This document shows positions 1-8,528 of a stretch of DNA of 64,000 nt, piece by piece. Location of the stretch: contig RFPL01000001.1 in the NCBI GenBank assembly GCA_009926135.1, positions 62,001 to 126,000 of the forward strand, written 5' to 3'. The translations under genes and the position numbers were made by a program. The notes below the pieces were generated by a model. That model saw only the letters and a program-made list of their open reading frames with translations, did no database searches and had not been told where the DNA came from. The DNA is from Sphingomonadaceae bacterium. GTDB lineage: Bacteria; Pseudomonadota; Alphaproteobacteria; Sphingomonadales; Sphingomonadaceae. Position 1 is the first letter of the stretch. Every line of letters begins with the position of its first letter.

Positions 1-2
1 TT

Positions 3-827
3 GGCAGTCAGGGCGTCCAGATTGCCGAGCGGGCCTTGCAGCAAGCCCGCTACTACGCCCGCGAACGGGTCCAGTCGGCGCGCGCGGGCGGGGCAAGCCG
101 CGATCCAGTTGCGATTGTCGAGCATCCCGATGTCCGGCGGATGCTGCTAAGGATGCGGGCGCTGACCGAAGGCTCGCGGGCGCTGCTCTATTACACCGCT
201 GGCCAGGTCGACCGCGGTGCGCTGGGCGACAATGCGGCGCAACTGCGCGCTGATTGCCTGGTGCCGATGCTCAAGGCCTGGGGCACCGATATTGGCTGCG
301 AGGTCGCGAGCCTGGGCGTCCAGATCCACGGCGGGATGGGCTTTGTCGAGGAAACCGGTGCCGCCCAGCACTACCGCGATGCCCGAATTGCACCGATCTA
401 CGAAGGCACCAACGGGATCCAGGCGGCCGATCTGGTCACGCGCAAACTGGGTTATGAGCAGGGTGGCGTTCTGACGTCGCTTTTCGCCGAGATAGGGCGC
501 GATAGCGGTGATGCCCCGGAACTCGCCGCCCTTGCCGCTGATTGCGAGGCCATCGCCGAGTGGATGACGGCCGAGGCCAGTCTCGACGATCGGCTGGCCG
601 GCAGCGTGGCAATCTGCACGATGAGCGCGGTGGCCGTCGCGGGGTGGCAGCTGCAGCGACAGGCCAGGGCGCTGGCGAGTGACGATACCCCGCAAGCCAA
701 GGCCAAGGCGGTCATCGCCCGCTACTTCGCCCAATACATCGCCAGCGAAGCACAAGGGCTGAAGGCGCAGGCGACCGCTGGTGCCAATCTGCTTTATGCC
801 CTCGATGCCGAGGCGCTGGCGGGATGA
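3..827 (+). CDS. Acyl-CoA dehydrogenase, C-terminal part (5' end outside window)
   Basis: Flavoenzyme that oxidises an acyl-CoA to the enoyl-CoA. The open frame runs in from the window edge; an internal TTG at 36 is not a real start because family sequence continues upstream (GSQGVQIAERAL). The visible 274 residues include the helix-bundle region with HGGMGFVEE and the motif YEGTNGIQAADL, whose Glu (codon 402-404) is at the usual catalytic-base position. The tail after it is long, as in the subfamily close to 3-methylmercaptopropionyl-CoA dehydrogenase (DmdC type) with an extra C-terminal domain. The substrate cannot be told from this half. The stop overlaps the next start as ATGA at 824-827, so the two genes are probably co-transcribed. 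Confidence 0.9.
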   Translation, partial: GSQGVQIAERALQQARYYARERVQSARAGGASRDPVAIVEHPDVRRMLLRMRALTEGSRALLYYTAGQVDRGALGDNAAQLRADCLVPMLKAWGTDIGCEVASLGVQIHGGMGFVEETGAAQHYRDARIAPIYEGTNGIQAADLVTRKLGYEQGGVLTSLFAEIGRDSGDAPELAALAADCEAIAEWMTAEASLDDRLAGSVAICTMSAVAVAGWQLQRQARALASDDTPQAKAKAVIARYFAQYIASEAQGLKAQATAGANLLYALDAEALAG

Positions 828-1651
828 CCGACCAGGGCGATCCGCTGGCCCGCATTGCCGAGGCGCTGGAGAGGCTGGCAGGCGTCCTGCCGGCGATGCC
901 TGACTGGACTGCGGCGCCGGCCTATGTCTGGGATCAGACCGGCGCGCGCGCCGTCGAAAAGCTTGCTGCGCCCGCACTTGAACTGCTCAAGGGGATCGAT
1001 TCCCAGAAGGACCTGGTGGCCGCCAACGTCGCGCGGTTAGCCGCCGGGCATGCCGCCCACGACATGCTGCTGTGGGGCGCGCGCGGCATGGGCAAGTCAG
1101 CCCTGCTTCGTGCCAGCGTGATCGCAGCGCAGACGCAGGACCCGGGTTCGCTGGCGCTGGTTCAGGTAGCGTCCGGGGCTTTTTCGGCCCTGACCCGGCT
1201 ATTCGGCGCCCTGGGTGCCGAGCCGCGCCGCTTCCTGGTTTTCATCGATGACCTTGGCTTCGCCGACGGGGACAGCGAAGGGCCGCGGGCCTTGCGATCG
1301 TGGCTGGAAGGCGGAGTCGATGCCCGCCCGGCCAATGTCCGCCTCGCCGTGACCGCCAACCGCCGCGCGATCGTGCCACGCCATGCAGCGGAGCAGGACG
1401 ATCCGATCAACCCGCGCGACGCGATGGACGACAAGCTGGCCCTGGCTGACCGCTTCGGCCTGTCGATCGGCTTCCACGCCTGCAGCCAGGACGACTACCT
1501 TGCGATCGTCGGTGGCTATTGCGCCAGCCATGGCCTCGATTGGGAACCCGGCGAGGCGCTGGAATGGGCCAAGCGCCGGGGTGCCCGGTCGGGCCGCGTC
1601 GCCTGGCAATTCGTCAGCGAGCTGGCCGGGCGCGCGGGGCGCGCGCTCTGA
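824..1651 (+). CDS. DUF815 family AAA+ ATP-binding protein
   Basis: Cytoplasmic P-loop ATPase of 275 residues of the DUF815 family, which is widespread in Alphaproteobacteria; its role is not established. A Walker A motif GARGMGKS lies at residues 85-92, a Walker B-like FLVFIDDLGF at about 137-146, and an arginine-rich sensor region near TANRRAIVPRH. The N-terminal 60 residues are helical and resemble no other domain I recognise. It starts at ATG 824 inside the stop of the acyl-CoA dehydrogenase gene (ATGA). Its 3' end is three bases from the end of the convergent sorbosone-dehydrogenase-like gene. Confidence 0.85.
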   Translation: MTDQGDPLARIAEALERLAGVLPAMPDWTAAPAYVWDQTGARAVEKLAAPALELLKGIDSQKDLVAANVARLAAGHAAHDMLLWGARGMGKSALLRASVIAAQTQDPGSLALVQVASGAFSALTRLFGALGAEPRRFLVFIDDLGFADGDSEGPRALRSWLEGGVDARPANVRLAVTANRRAIVPRHAAEQDDPINPRDAMDDKLALADRFGLSIGFHACSQDDYLAIVGGYCASHGLDWEPGEALEWAKRRGARSGRVAWQFVSELAGRAGRAL

Positions 1652-1654
1652 CCC

Positions 1655-3115
1655 TTACTGGCCACCCGCCTGTTTGAACCCGGCGCGGTACTGCGCCTCC
1701 ATGTTGCCATCAAGCTCGCGCTGGGCCGGCATCCGTGCCGTTACCACCGGACGCACCGCCGGACCGGCCGCTGCACCTGGCGCTGACACACGCCACACGA
1801 TCCCGGCCGTATCGTCAGACACCAGCAGCGCACCAGTCTTGTCGAAGGCCACCCAGGTCGGGCGGCCACGGGTTTCCTTCTTGCCGCTGAGGAAGCCGGT
1901 TAGCACCGGAATCGGCTTGCCCTGAGGGTTACCGTTTGCATCGAAGGCCACGAACACCACGTCATAACCGGTCAGTGGCTCGCGGTTCCATGAACCATGG
2001 CGCGCGATGAAGGCGCCGTTAGTGAAGGCGCTGCCCATCCGCTCACCGCCGCGCAGGAAGGCGAGGCCCAGCGGGGCCATGTGTGCGCCCAGGCCATACT
2101 CCGGCTTGCGGACGTACTCGTCGATGAAGTCCGGTGCCAGGCCGACCACGCGGTCATCGTCATACTTCTTCCAGTAGAGCCAGGGCCAGCCATAGTGCGC
2201 ACCAACTGGTACGTTGGTCAGGTAATCAGGCACCAGGTCCGGACCCAGCATGTCGCGTTCGTTGACCACGGTCCACAGTTCGCCGGTCGATGGGTTCCAG
2301 TCGAGGCCATTGGCATTGCGCAGACCCTGGGCGAACTGGCGGGCGCGGCCGGACTTGAGGTCAAGCTCCCAGATCGCAGCGCGGCCTTGCTCGATCTCGA
2401 ACCCATTTTCAGCGATGTTCGAGGCCGATCCGACCGCTACATAAAGCTTCGCCCCATCGGCGCTGAGCACAAGGTTGCGCATCCAGTGGTTGCCCGAAGG
2501 TGGCAGATCCATCAGCTTCTTCGGAGTGCCTGCAAGCGCAGTGTCACCCAGCTGGTAGGGGAAGGACAGCACGGCATCGTGATTGGCAACGTAAAGCGTG
2601 CCATCGCGCCAGCCGAGACCCGAAGGCGAGACAAGGCCATTGCCCTGCCGCAGGACGAACCGGGCTTCGGCCGTTCCATCCCCATCGGCATCGCGCAATA
2701 GCACCAACCGGTCGGGCGAACCTTGCTGGGCCCCAGCATCGCTCATCAGCACCTTGGCGATAAATGCCTCCAGCCCATTGCCAAGGTTGCCCTTGGGGGC
2801 GTCCGCTTCAGCCGCAATGACGTCACCGTTGGGCAGGACCAGGATAACGCGCGGATGCTGCAGCCCGTCGGCAAAGCGGTTCACGACCAGACCCTTGGCG
2901 GCAGTCGGCGCCTCGTTCGCGGCCCAGCCCACCGGCTTGGCAATGCGGATCGATGGGAAGCGCTCCACCTGCGGCTCGACGATCAGCGGATCGCGGCCCG
3001 ACAGCTCATCGGGCGTGTGCTTGGCCGGGGTGGGACGGGTCAGGACATAGCCGAGACCGAGGATGACAATGAGGACGGCGATGCTGCCAAGCAGCCATTT
3101 GCGGGTTAGGGACAT
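1655..3115 (-). CDS. Membrane-anchored sorbosone dehydrogenase family protein (PQQ-type beta-propeller)
   Basis: A 486-residue protein with a single N-terminal membrane anchor (about residues 6-24, LLGSIAVLIVILGLGYVLT) and a periplasmic six-bladed beta-propeller of the glucose/sorbosone dehydrogenase family. Family-typical stretches are GNHWMRNLVLS, YVAVGSASNIAE, GLRNANGLDWNP and a late GRPTWVAFDKTGALLVSDD. Such enzymes oxidise sugars or sugar lactones with PQQ; no substrate can be assigned. The ATG at 3115 was chosen because the anchor follows directly; a longer frame to 3151 adds twelve residues without family character. No PQQ biosynthesis gene is in the window. Confidence 0.8.
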   Translation of the reverse strand: MSLTRKWLLGSIAVLIVILGLGYVLTRPTPAKHTPDELSGRDPLIVEPQVERFPSIRIAKPVGWAANEAPTAAKGLVVNRFADGLQHPRVILVLPNGDVIAAEADAPKGNLGNGLEAFIAKVLMSDAGAQQGSPDRLVLLRDADGDGTAEARFVLRQGNGLVSPSGLGWRDGTLYVANHDAVLSFPYQLGDTALAGTPKKLMDLPPSGNHWMRNLVLSADGAKLYVAVGSASNIAENGFEIEQGRAAIWELDLKSGRARQFAQGLRNANGLDWNPSTGELWTVVNERDMLGPDLVPDYLTNVPVGAHYGWPWLYWKKYDDDRVVGLAPDFIDEYVRKPEYGLGAHMAPLGLAFLRGGERMGSAFTNGAFIARHGSWNREPLTGYDVVFVAFDANGNPQGKPIPVLTGFLSGKKETRGRPTWVAFDKTGALLVSDDTAGIVWRVSAPGAAAGPAVRPVVTARMPAQRELDGNMEAQYRAGFKQAGGQ

Positions 3116-3206
3116 GGCGCGACTGATAAGCGGCCAAACGCCGGGCGACAATCTACCTTTTAGCAGAGGCCTTTTGACGAGAGCCGGTTTGGCCTATGGT
3201 AGCGAG

Positions 3207-3689
3207 ATGTTTGCTTTTGCCGCCGATCCGAACCAGCCCAAACCCGAACTCTATGCCGACCTCGTCGAGGCAGCCCGGGCGCTGATCCACGACGAACCGG
3301 ACGGGGTCGCCAACATGGCCAACCTCGCCGCTTTGATCTGGCAGTTTCTGCCGCGGCTCAATTGGGCTGGGTTCTACCGGACGATCGACGGAAACCTAGT
3401 GCTCGGCCCGTTCCAGGGCAAGACCGCCTGTATCCGCATTGCCGCGGGGCAAGGGGTCTGCGGCGCGGCGCTCGCCACTGGCGAGACGCAGCTGGTGCCC
3501 GATGTCCACGCCTTTCCGGGCCACATTGCCTGCGACGCTGCCAGCCGCTCCGAACTGGTCGTGCCGGTCTGGCGCGACGGGCAGGTGATCGCTGTCATTG
3601 ACCTAGACAGCCCCGAACCCGCGCGATTCGATGCCGAGGACGCCGCCGGGATTGAGGCGCTGGCAGCGGTGATCGCTGCGGCCATTTAG
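3207..3689 (+). CDS. msrC: Free methionine-(R)-sulfoxide reductase (GAF domain)
   Basis: Cytoplasmic repair enzyme that reduces free methionine-(R)-sulfoxide. The 160 residues form one GAF domain. Three cysteines at 75, 85 and 109 have exactly the spacing (10 and 24) of the catalytic and resolving cysteines of the E. coli enzyme, in the contexts ACIRI, GVCGAAL and GHIACDAASRSEL. The ATG at 3207 (MFAFAADP) starts at the family length; an open frame reaching back to 3063 is only a read-in over the start of the neighbouring minus-strand gene. It stands alone, divergent from the sorbosone-dehydrogenase-like gene, with 91 bp between the two starts. Confidence 0.92.
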   Translation: MFAFAADPNQPKPELYADLVEAARALIHDEPDGVANMANLAALIWQFLPRLNWAGFYRTIDGNLVLGPFQGKTACIRIAAGQGVCGAALATGETQLVPDVHAFPGHIACDAASRSELVVPVWRDGQVIAVIDLDSPEPARFDAEDAAGIEALAAVIAAAI

Positions 3690-3818
3690 CTTTTCGGGCT
3701 GCTCCGAAACGGGACAGCCGGTTCACAAGGACCCCGCCCAGCTTGGTTATCCGGCCAAGGCGATGCTAAATCACTGGTTAAGGACGGGATTCGCTCCGGC
3801 CATAACAGGGGATTGTCG

Positions 3819-4490
3819 ATGTCATCGCGTGCGCAAGCGCTCCAACTCATTCTGGCTGCCGCGCTTGCGGGTGTTGCTGCCCCGGCCGTCCATGCCCAGA
3901 CGTCGCAGTTGCCGCCGATCCCGGCAAATCAGGCTGTCATGCCAGTTGGCCAGTCGGACTCCGCACGCAGCGCCTGGGAAGAAGCCAGGGCAGATTGGCT
4001 CACCACGTGCCGCCAGCGTTTCAGTGGCGAGGCCAAGGGAACCGGCACGGTGCTGGGGGGCATTGTCGGCGGGATTGCCGGCAGCGCCATCGCGGGCCGC
4101 GGCAACCGGACTGCGGGCGCCGTGGTGGGCGGCGTTGCCGGCGCAGTCGCCGGAGCAGCGATCGGCGATTCGACCGACCGGCGGCGGGCAAGCGACTACT
4201 GCGAGAGTTATCTCGATCGCTACATGGCCAGCTACGGCCAAGGCTATGGCGCCCACGGCTATCTGCAGGGCCCGGTCACCTACGGCTATGCCACGCAGCC
4301 CATGATGGTGATGGTTCCGGTGGCAATGGTCGCCGTGGCTGCGCCGGCGGCGCGGCAGGACTGCGCCGAGACCGAAACAGTCGAAGAATGGGTGCCCGTC
4401 TCGCGCCCGGCTCGTCGCTATATCCCGCGCCGCGTGATACCGGACAAGCGCGTGCTGGCCGCCCCGGATAAACGCGTCCGCAGCAACTGA
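3819..4490 (+). CDS. Exported glycine-zipper 2TM domain protein
   Basis: A 223-residue envelope protein. The N-terminus has a signal peptide (residues 1-27, ending VHAQ). Residues 74-116 form a double glycine zipper (GGIVGGIAGSAIAG, then GAVVGGVAGAVAGAAIG), the small-residue membrane-spanning or oligomerising pattern of the Rick_17kDa/glycine-zipper family. The C-terminal half is rich in Tyr, Arg and Pro. The ATG at 3819 has an AGGGG ribosome site 7 bases upstream; a TTG two codons earlier is less likely. The exact function is unknown; homologues are generic outer-membrane or periplasmic proteins. A strong hairpin terminator follows. Confidence 0.75.
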   Translation: MSSRAQALQLILAAALAGVAAPAVHAQTSQLPPIPANQAVMPVGQSDSARSAWEEARADWLTTCRQRFSGEAKGTGTVLGGIVGGIAGSAIAGRGNRTAGAVVGGVAGAVAGAAIGDSTDRRRASDYCESYLDRYMASYGQGYGAHGYLQGPVTYGYATQPMMVMVPVAMVAVAAPAARQDCAETETVEEWVPVSRPARRYIPRRVIPDKRVLAAPDKRVRSN

Positions 4491-4504
4491 ATCAGAGCCG
4501 CGAG

Positions 4505-4546
4505 AAAAAAGGCGGAGCACCGAAGTCCGGTGCCCCGCCTTTCCTG
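4505..4546. terminator. Bidirectional hairpin terminator
   Basis: GGCGGAGCACCG, loop AAGT, CGGTGCCCCGCC with one mismatch (4511-4539). It is preceded by AAAAAA and followed by TTTCC, so it can act on both strands between the convergent glycine-zipper and acyl-CoA dehydrogenase genes. Confidence 0.75.
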
Positions 4547-4562
4547 TTTCAGTGCAGGCTGA

Positions 4563-5717
4563 TCAAAGCTTGCGCCCGATCAGCTCCTTCATGATCTCGT
4601 TGGTGCCGCCGAAGATCCGGGTGACACGGGCAGCGCGCCACATCCGCGCGATTGGATATTCGTTCATGTAGCCTGCACCGCCGAACAGCTGCAGGCACTT
4701 GTCCATGACTTCCCACTGCAGGTCGGTATGCCACAGCTTGGCGGCTGCACCTTCTTCGGGCGTCAGTTCCTTCCTGAGGTGACGGGCCAGCGCCCAGTCA
4801 AGGTGCGCCCAGCCAACCTGCAGCTTGGCCTTGAGGTCGGCGAGGACGAAGCGCGAATTCTGGAAATCCAGGATCGGCTTGCCAAAGGCCTTGCGGTCCC
4901 GGGTGTACTCGACAGTCATATCAAACGCGCGCTGCGAACCGGCCATGGCCGAGACCGCAATCGACAGGCGTTCCTGCGGCAGCTCGCTCATCAGGTAGAT
5001 GAAGCCCATGCCTTCCTGGCCGAGGCAGTTGGTGATCGGCACCCGCACATCCTCGAAGAACAGCTCCGAGGTATCGGCTTCGTCCTGCCCGATCTTGTCG
5101 AGGTTGCGGCCGCGCTTGAAGCCTTCGCGATCGGCTTCGACCAGGACGATCGAGACGCCCTTGTAGGCGGGCTGGATATCGGTGTCAGTCTTGCAACAGA
5201 CCAAGATCAGGTCAGCGTTCTGGCCATTGGTGATGTAGGTCTTCGACCCGTTGATCACGTAATGGTTACCGTCCTTCTTGGCCGTGGTGCGCATGCCCTG
5301 AAGATCGGAACCGGTACCCGGTTCGGTCATGGCAATGGCAGTGATCACTTCGCCCGCGACCAGCTTAGGCAGCCAGTGGCGCTTCTGCTCTTCGGAACCA
5401 TAATTGACGATGTAGCTGACCACGATGTCAGACTGCAGCGAGAATCCGGTGGTCACGCCGCCATAATAAGCGCCCTCCTCGTCAACGATCGCGTTGTAAC
5501 CGAAGTCGAGGCCGAGGCCGCCGTATTCTTCCGGCACGGTCGGGCACAGCAGGCCAAGTTCACCTGCCTTGGGCCACAGTGCCTTGGGGACGATCCCGTC
5601 TTCAGCCCATTGGGCGCCATTGGGGGCAACCTCTTCCTGCATGAAGCGGCGCACAGTCTGGCGAAATGCCTCGTGATCTTCATTGTAGGCAGTGCGGGCA
5701 AGCGAATCGAGCGACAT
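4563..5717 (-). CDS. Acyl-CoA dehydrogenase (long-chain / isovaleryl type)
   Basis: FAD enzyme of beta-oxidation, 384 residues, complete. Residues 131-138 TEPGTGSD are the FAD/substrate signature. The C-terminal motif is IFGGTNEIM, lacking the Glu that medium-chain enzymes have in YEGT; instead Glu249 in LPQERL occupies the position used by long-chain and isovaleryl-CoA dehydrogenases. The ATG at 5717 (MSLDSLART) follows an AGAGGG ribosome site; the frame extends to 5816 but those 33 codons show no family sequence. The ribosome site lies inside an 8 bp inverted repeat (5726-5753). The gene follows the usher gene on the same strand, 82 bp downstream. Confidence 0.9.
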   Translation of the reverse strand: MSLDSLARTAYNEDHEAFRQTVRRFMQEEVAPNGAQWAEDGIVPKALWPKAGELGLLCPTVPEEYGGLGLDFGYNAIVDEEGAYYGGVTTGFSLQSDIVVSYIVNYGSEEQKRHWLPKLVAGEVITAIAMTEPGTGSDLQGMRTTAKKDGNHYVINGSKTYITNGQNADLILVCCKTDTDIQPAYKGVSIVLVEADREGFKRGRNLDKIGQDEADTSELFFEDVRVPITNCLGQEGMGFIYLMSELPQERLSIAVSAMAGSQRAFDMTVEYTRDRKAFGKPILDFQNSRFVLADLKAKLQVGWAHLDWALARHLRKELTPEEGAAAKLWHTDLQWEVMDKCLQLFGGAGYMNEYPIARMWRAARVTRIFGGTNEIMKELIGRKL

Positions 5718-5725
5718 GGGGTTTC

Positions 5726-5753
5726 CCTCTGGCTGATTTGGATTGGCCAGAGG
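5726..5753 (-). promoter_or_regulatory. Leader hairpin covering the ribosome binding site of the acyl-CoA dehydrogenase gene
   Basis: On the minus strand CCTCTGGC, a 12-base loop, then GCCAGAGG: a perfect 8 bp inverted repeat. Its 3' arm contains the AGAGGG ribosome site, 9 bases before the ATG at 5717. It has no T-run, so it is unlikely to be a plain terminator for the upstream usher gene. Confidence 0.5.
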
Positions 5754-5799
5754 TTTGGCGCTGCCCCGCGCGCCGGTCAACCGGAATTTAATCGCCCGG

Positions 5800-8490
5800 T
5801 TAAGGTAGCGCGGCAACCTGCATTGTCACGAGTGCCTGCAACCGAATCCGCCCGAGCCGAAGTGAAGGGTTGGCGCGATCTACTCGCAACGTACCGCTCA
5901 GTTCGCCCCTCACCCCCAGCGCCGCCGCACTGGCTGCACCGATCCGCAGGCGGTAATCGCCGTAAGGTACCGAATCGAATAACACATAGCCATCGAAGTC
6001 GCTCTGCACCTGACGCACGACCCGGCCCGTGGAATCAGTCAGTTCGATCACCACGCCCTCGCGCGGCTCACCATCCGGACCAAGCAGCAGTGCTTCAAGC
6101 TCGCCGGTCGGGGCAAGCGCCAGGCTGACCTTGGCGGCCACGCCCGGGCGCGGCACAACCACTACGCCTTGGCCCTTTGGCTGAAGCAAGGGATCTGGCA
6201 GGGTCCCCGCATCGATTGAAACCAGGACCGGGACATAGGGCGTCAACCCGTCAATCACGGCACGGCCGGCCTTGTTGGTCGGCGCATCGGTATGGCGGAA
6301 GCCCGCCTCGACCGAGACGCCCTCGACCAGTCCCTCGCCCACCTGCCGGAACCCATCGCCGTTCTCGTCGCGGAATACCTCGACTGCGGCCTGACCGGAT
6401 TCGGCGAGCCGCTGGCGCGACATGCGCCAGCCACCGTCGACCGGATCTGGCCCCAGGCTGAAGCCCAGGGTGAGGCCCAGGGTCAATCGTCCTCGCGTAT
6501 CGAGCCGCCCCTCAGTGCGCAGCGCAAAGCGGTTGAACTGGCGGACCCAGCCAAGCATCACCTCATCACGGCGCGAGGTCGCATCATGCTCGTAACCCAG
6601 ACGCAAGGTAGAACTCTGGCCAAAGCCCGTTTCCGCCACAGCCTGGGCGTTTTCCAGGCCCCGATGCAGGCCATCAAGTGCGAACCGCGCCGCGCCGCGC
6701 AAGCGGACCGGCCCAATTGCGGTGTTGGCAATCAGGTTCAGCTTCGTCCCCAGATCCTCACCTGCAATCGCCGCAGCGGGACCCCGCGCAGAGCGGCGCG
6801 ACAGCTCGGTGGTCAGCGAGGTGCGCTTCAGCTGCAGTGCTGAACGGATTAACCATTCGGTAACCTTTGCGCCCGTGCGGGACTGGAAATGGCGGACCCC
6901 ACCCTCAAGCGGGAGGCGCCAGGACCCCATTTTCACCGAAGTGCTCAGCCGCAAGCCGTACTGACGGCGCTGCCGGGCCTCGACCAGCTCGCTTTCGAAG
7001 TCGCCATCAACCCACAGCGCCTCCGCATCATAGCGAATGGCGCCCAGACGGCCGAGGGCCTTGGCCTGGAAGGCCCGGCCCGCGCCAAGCTGCTGCGCGC
7101 CGCTCACTTCGAGCAGCATGCGACCCAGCGCACGCTGGATGGTTCCTTCAATGTAATGGCGGCGGCCACCCGCGAACATCACGCTTTGATATTCGACGCC
7201 CGCCGTGGTTCGTCGATCGACCCCGCGTTCCACGCCGACGCCCCAGCGCCAGCCCGTGTTGGGATCGATGAAGGTCTTGCTCAAATCGACCAGGTCGCGG
7301 CCGGCATCGACTACGCCTGCCCAGTACCAGGTCTTGCCGGCTGGTAGACTCTCAGTTCCGACCGGCGCGCTCGACCGTTCGCGCTTGATCTGTCCTTGCG
7401 GCCCATACAGGACCACTTCGAAATCATTTTCGCCCCACAGCAGCTCGATATCATCGAACCGGTAGCGCCCGTCGCCGCGATCGGCCTGGTAGGCCCGTAG
7501 TTCACCATTGCGATAGAGTTCAGCATCCCAACCGGCCGGCATTGTGCCGCTTAGCGAGGTCACGCCAAAGCGCCCGGGCCGGTTGAGCGGACGATTCGAT
7601 ACGAAGGCACCGCGGCCATACGCAGTCTGCGCCGTCAGCGCGCCACGTAGCGATTCGACATCACCCAGCGCGACTTGCGTCGCTTTAAGCGGGCCGAGCA
7701 ATTCGGCCGAGGGATCATTCCGGAACAGTTTCAGGCGAAGCGAGTCCGCGCCATTGTCGGTACTGCCGGCAAGCCGAGCACTATAACTCAGGCCAAGCGC
7801 TTCGCCCGCGGCGAGTGCTTCGAACTGCGCGCGGGCACCCATGGTGCGGGTCCACTGACCCTGAATCTGCACGTCGATCGAGGGTGTACGCCAGCCCCGG
7901 TAAGGCGTTTGCGCCTGCGGTAGCCGGGCGAGATCGAATTCGGCAAACTTTGGTGCGCGAAGTCGCGCGGCGCGACTTTTCCGCTCGATAGCTTCGAGGA
8001 AGGGCAGCTTCCGGTCAGATTCAAGCAATACAGCCAGGTTCGAAAGATCGGCCCGGAAGCCGACACCCATCCAGCCCGACAGGGCCTTGAGATCGACACA
8101 CCAGCCCTCTGGCGTATCGTGGATCGCGTCCTTGGCGAGGACGCGGCTTCCGTTCATGTTTTGTACCAAATTTGAATCGCGGTCGAGGGTGAAGCGCTGA
8201 TCCTCCGCGAACAGCCATCCGGTTGCGCGGCGCGACTTCTTGTCGAGCCGCACTGGCAGATCGAGTGCCTGGATGAGATCGGCAAAGTCGACACAGACGC
8301 CTGCAGGGGTCTGATACCCGCGCAGTGGTTCTCCGAGACGATACTGCCCGCTGCGCAATTCGAGCAGGAGAGCATCGTCCTCGTTCGCGCTCCAGGCCTG
8401 GGCCTGGGCCGGAGCACTCGCGCCTACAACGCCAAATGCCGCCCCAAGCAGGGCGGCAACATGGTGCAGTGGTGGGAGGTTGCCCCTCAT
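5800..8490 (-). CDS. Outer-membrane usher-like protein of a DUF4402 chaperone-usher locus
   Basis: An 896-residue predicted outer-membrane protein. It has a signal peptide (residues 1-31, ending AQAQA), then an N-terminal region in which the pattern G-x-CVD-x3-L occurs twice, then a long beta-rich region of alternating residues typical of a barrel. The segment GWDAELYRNGELRAYQADR to GENDFEVVLYGPQG resembles the usher plug and middle domain. From about residue 700 come Ig-like domains: DENGDGFRQVGEGLVEGV (SdrD B-like, calcium-type DxNxDG) and a carboxypeptidase-regulatory-like repeat (GEPREGVVIELTD ... FDGYVLFDSVPYGDY). It lies 38 bp after the chaperone gene. It probably exports and assembles the DUF4402 subunit. 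It is far from classical FimD/PapC ushers, so the assignment rests partly on context. Confidence 0.7.
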   Translation of the reverse strand: MRGNLPPLHHVAALLGAAFGVVGASAPAQAQAWSANEDDALLLELRSGQYRLGEPLRGYQTPAGVCVDFADLIQALDLPVRLDKKSRRATGWLFAEDQRFTLDRDSNLVQNMNGSRVLAKDAIHDTPEGWCVDLKALSGWMGVGFRADLSNLAVLLESDRKLPFLEAIERKSRAARLRAPKFAEFDLARLPQAQTPYRGWRTPSIDVQIQGQWTRTMGARAQFEALAAGEALGLSYSARLAGSTDNGADSLRLKLFRNDPSAELLGPLKATQVALGDVESLRGALTAQTAYGRGAFVSNRPLNRPGRFGVTSLSGTMPAGWDAELYRNGELRAYQADRGDGRYRFDDIELLWGENDFEVVLYGPQGQIKRERSSAPVGTESLPAGKTWYWAGVVDAGRDLVDLSKTFIDPNTGWRWGVGVERGVDRRTTAGVEYQSVMFAGGRRHYIEGTIQRALGRMLLEVSGAQQLGAGRAFQAKALGRLGAIRYDAEALWVDGDFESELVEARQRRQYGLRLSTSVKMGSWRLPLEGGVRHFQSRTGAKVTEWLIRSALQLKRTSLTTELSRRSARGPAAAIAGEDLGTKLNLIANTAIGPVRLRGAARFALDGLHRGLENAQAVAETGFGQSSTLRLGYEHDATSRRDEVMLGWVRQFNRFALRTEGRLDTRGRLTLGLTLGFSLGPDPVDGGWRMSRQRLAESGQAAVEVFRDENGDGFRQVGEGLVEGVSVEAGFRHTDAPTNKAGRAVIDGLTPYVPVLVSIDAGTLPDPLLQPKGQGVVVVPRPGVAAKVSLALAPTGELEALLLGPDGEPREGVVIELTDSTGRVVRQVQSDFDGYVLFDSVPYGDYRLRIGAASAAALGVRGELSGTLRVDRANPSLRLGRIRLQALVTMQVAALP

Positions 8491-8528
8491 GACGTCAGAT
8501 TTAGCCCTTGTCCCGTTTCTTCAGAAAG

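Noticed and set aside
4728..6128. 466-residue plus-strand open frame
   Set aside because: It is antisense to the acyl-CoA dehydrogenase and usher genes, has no family sequence and no ribosome site; long shadows are common in GC-rich DNA.
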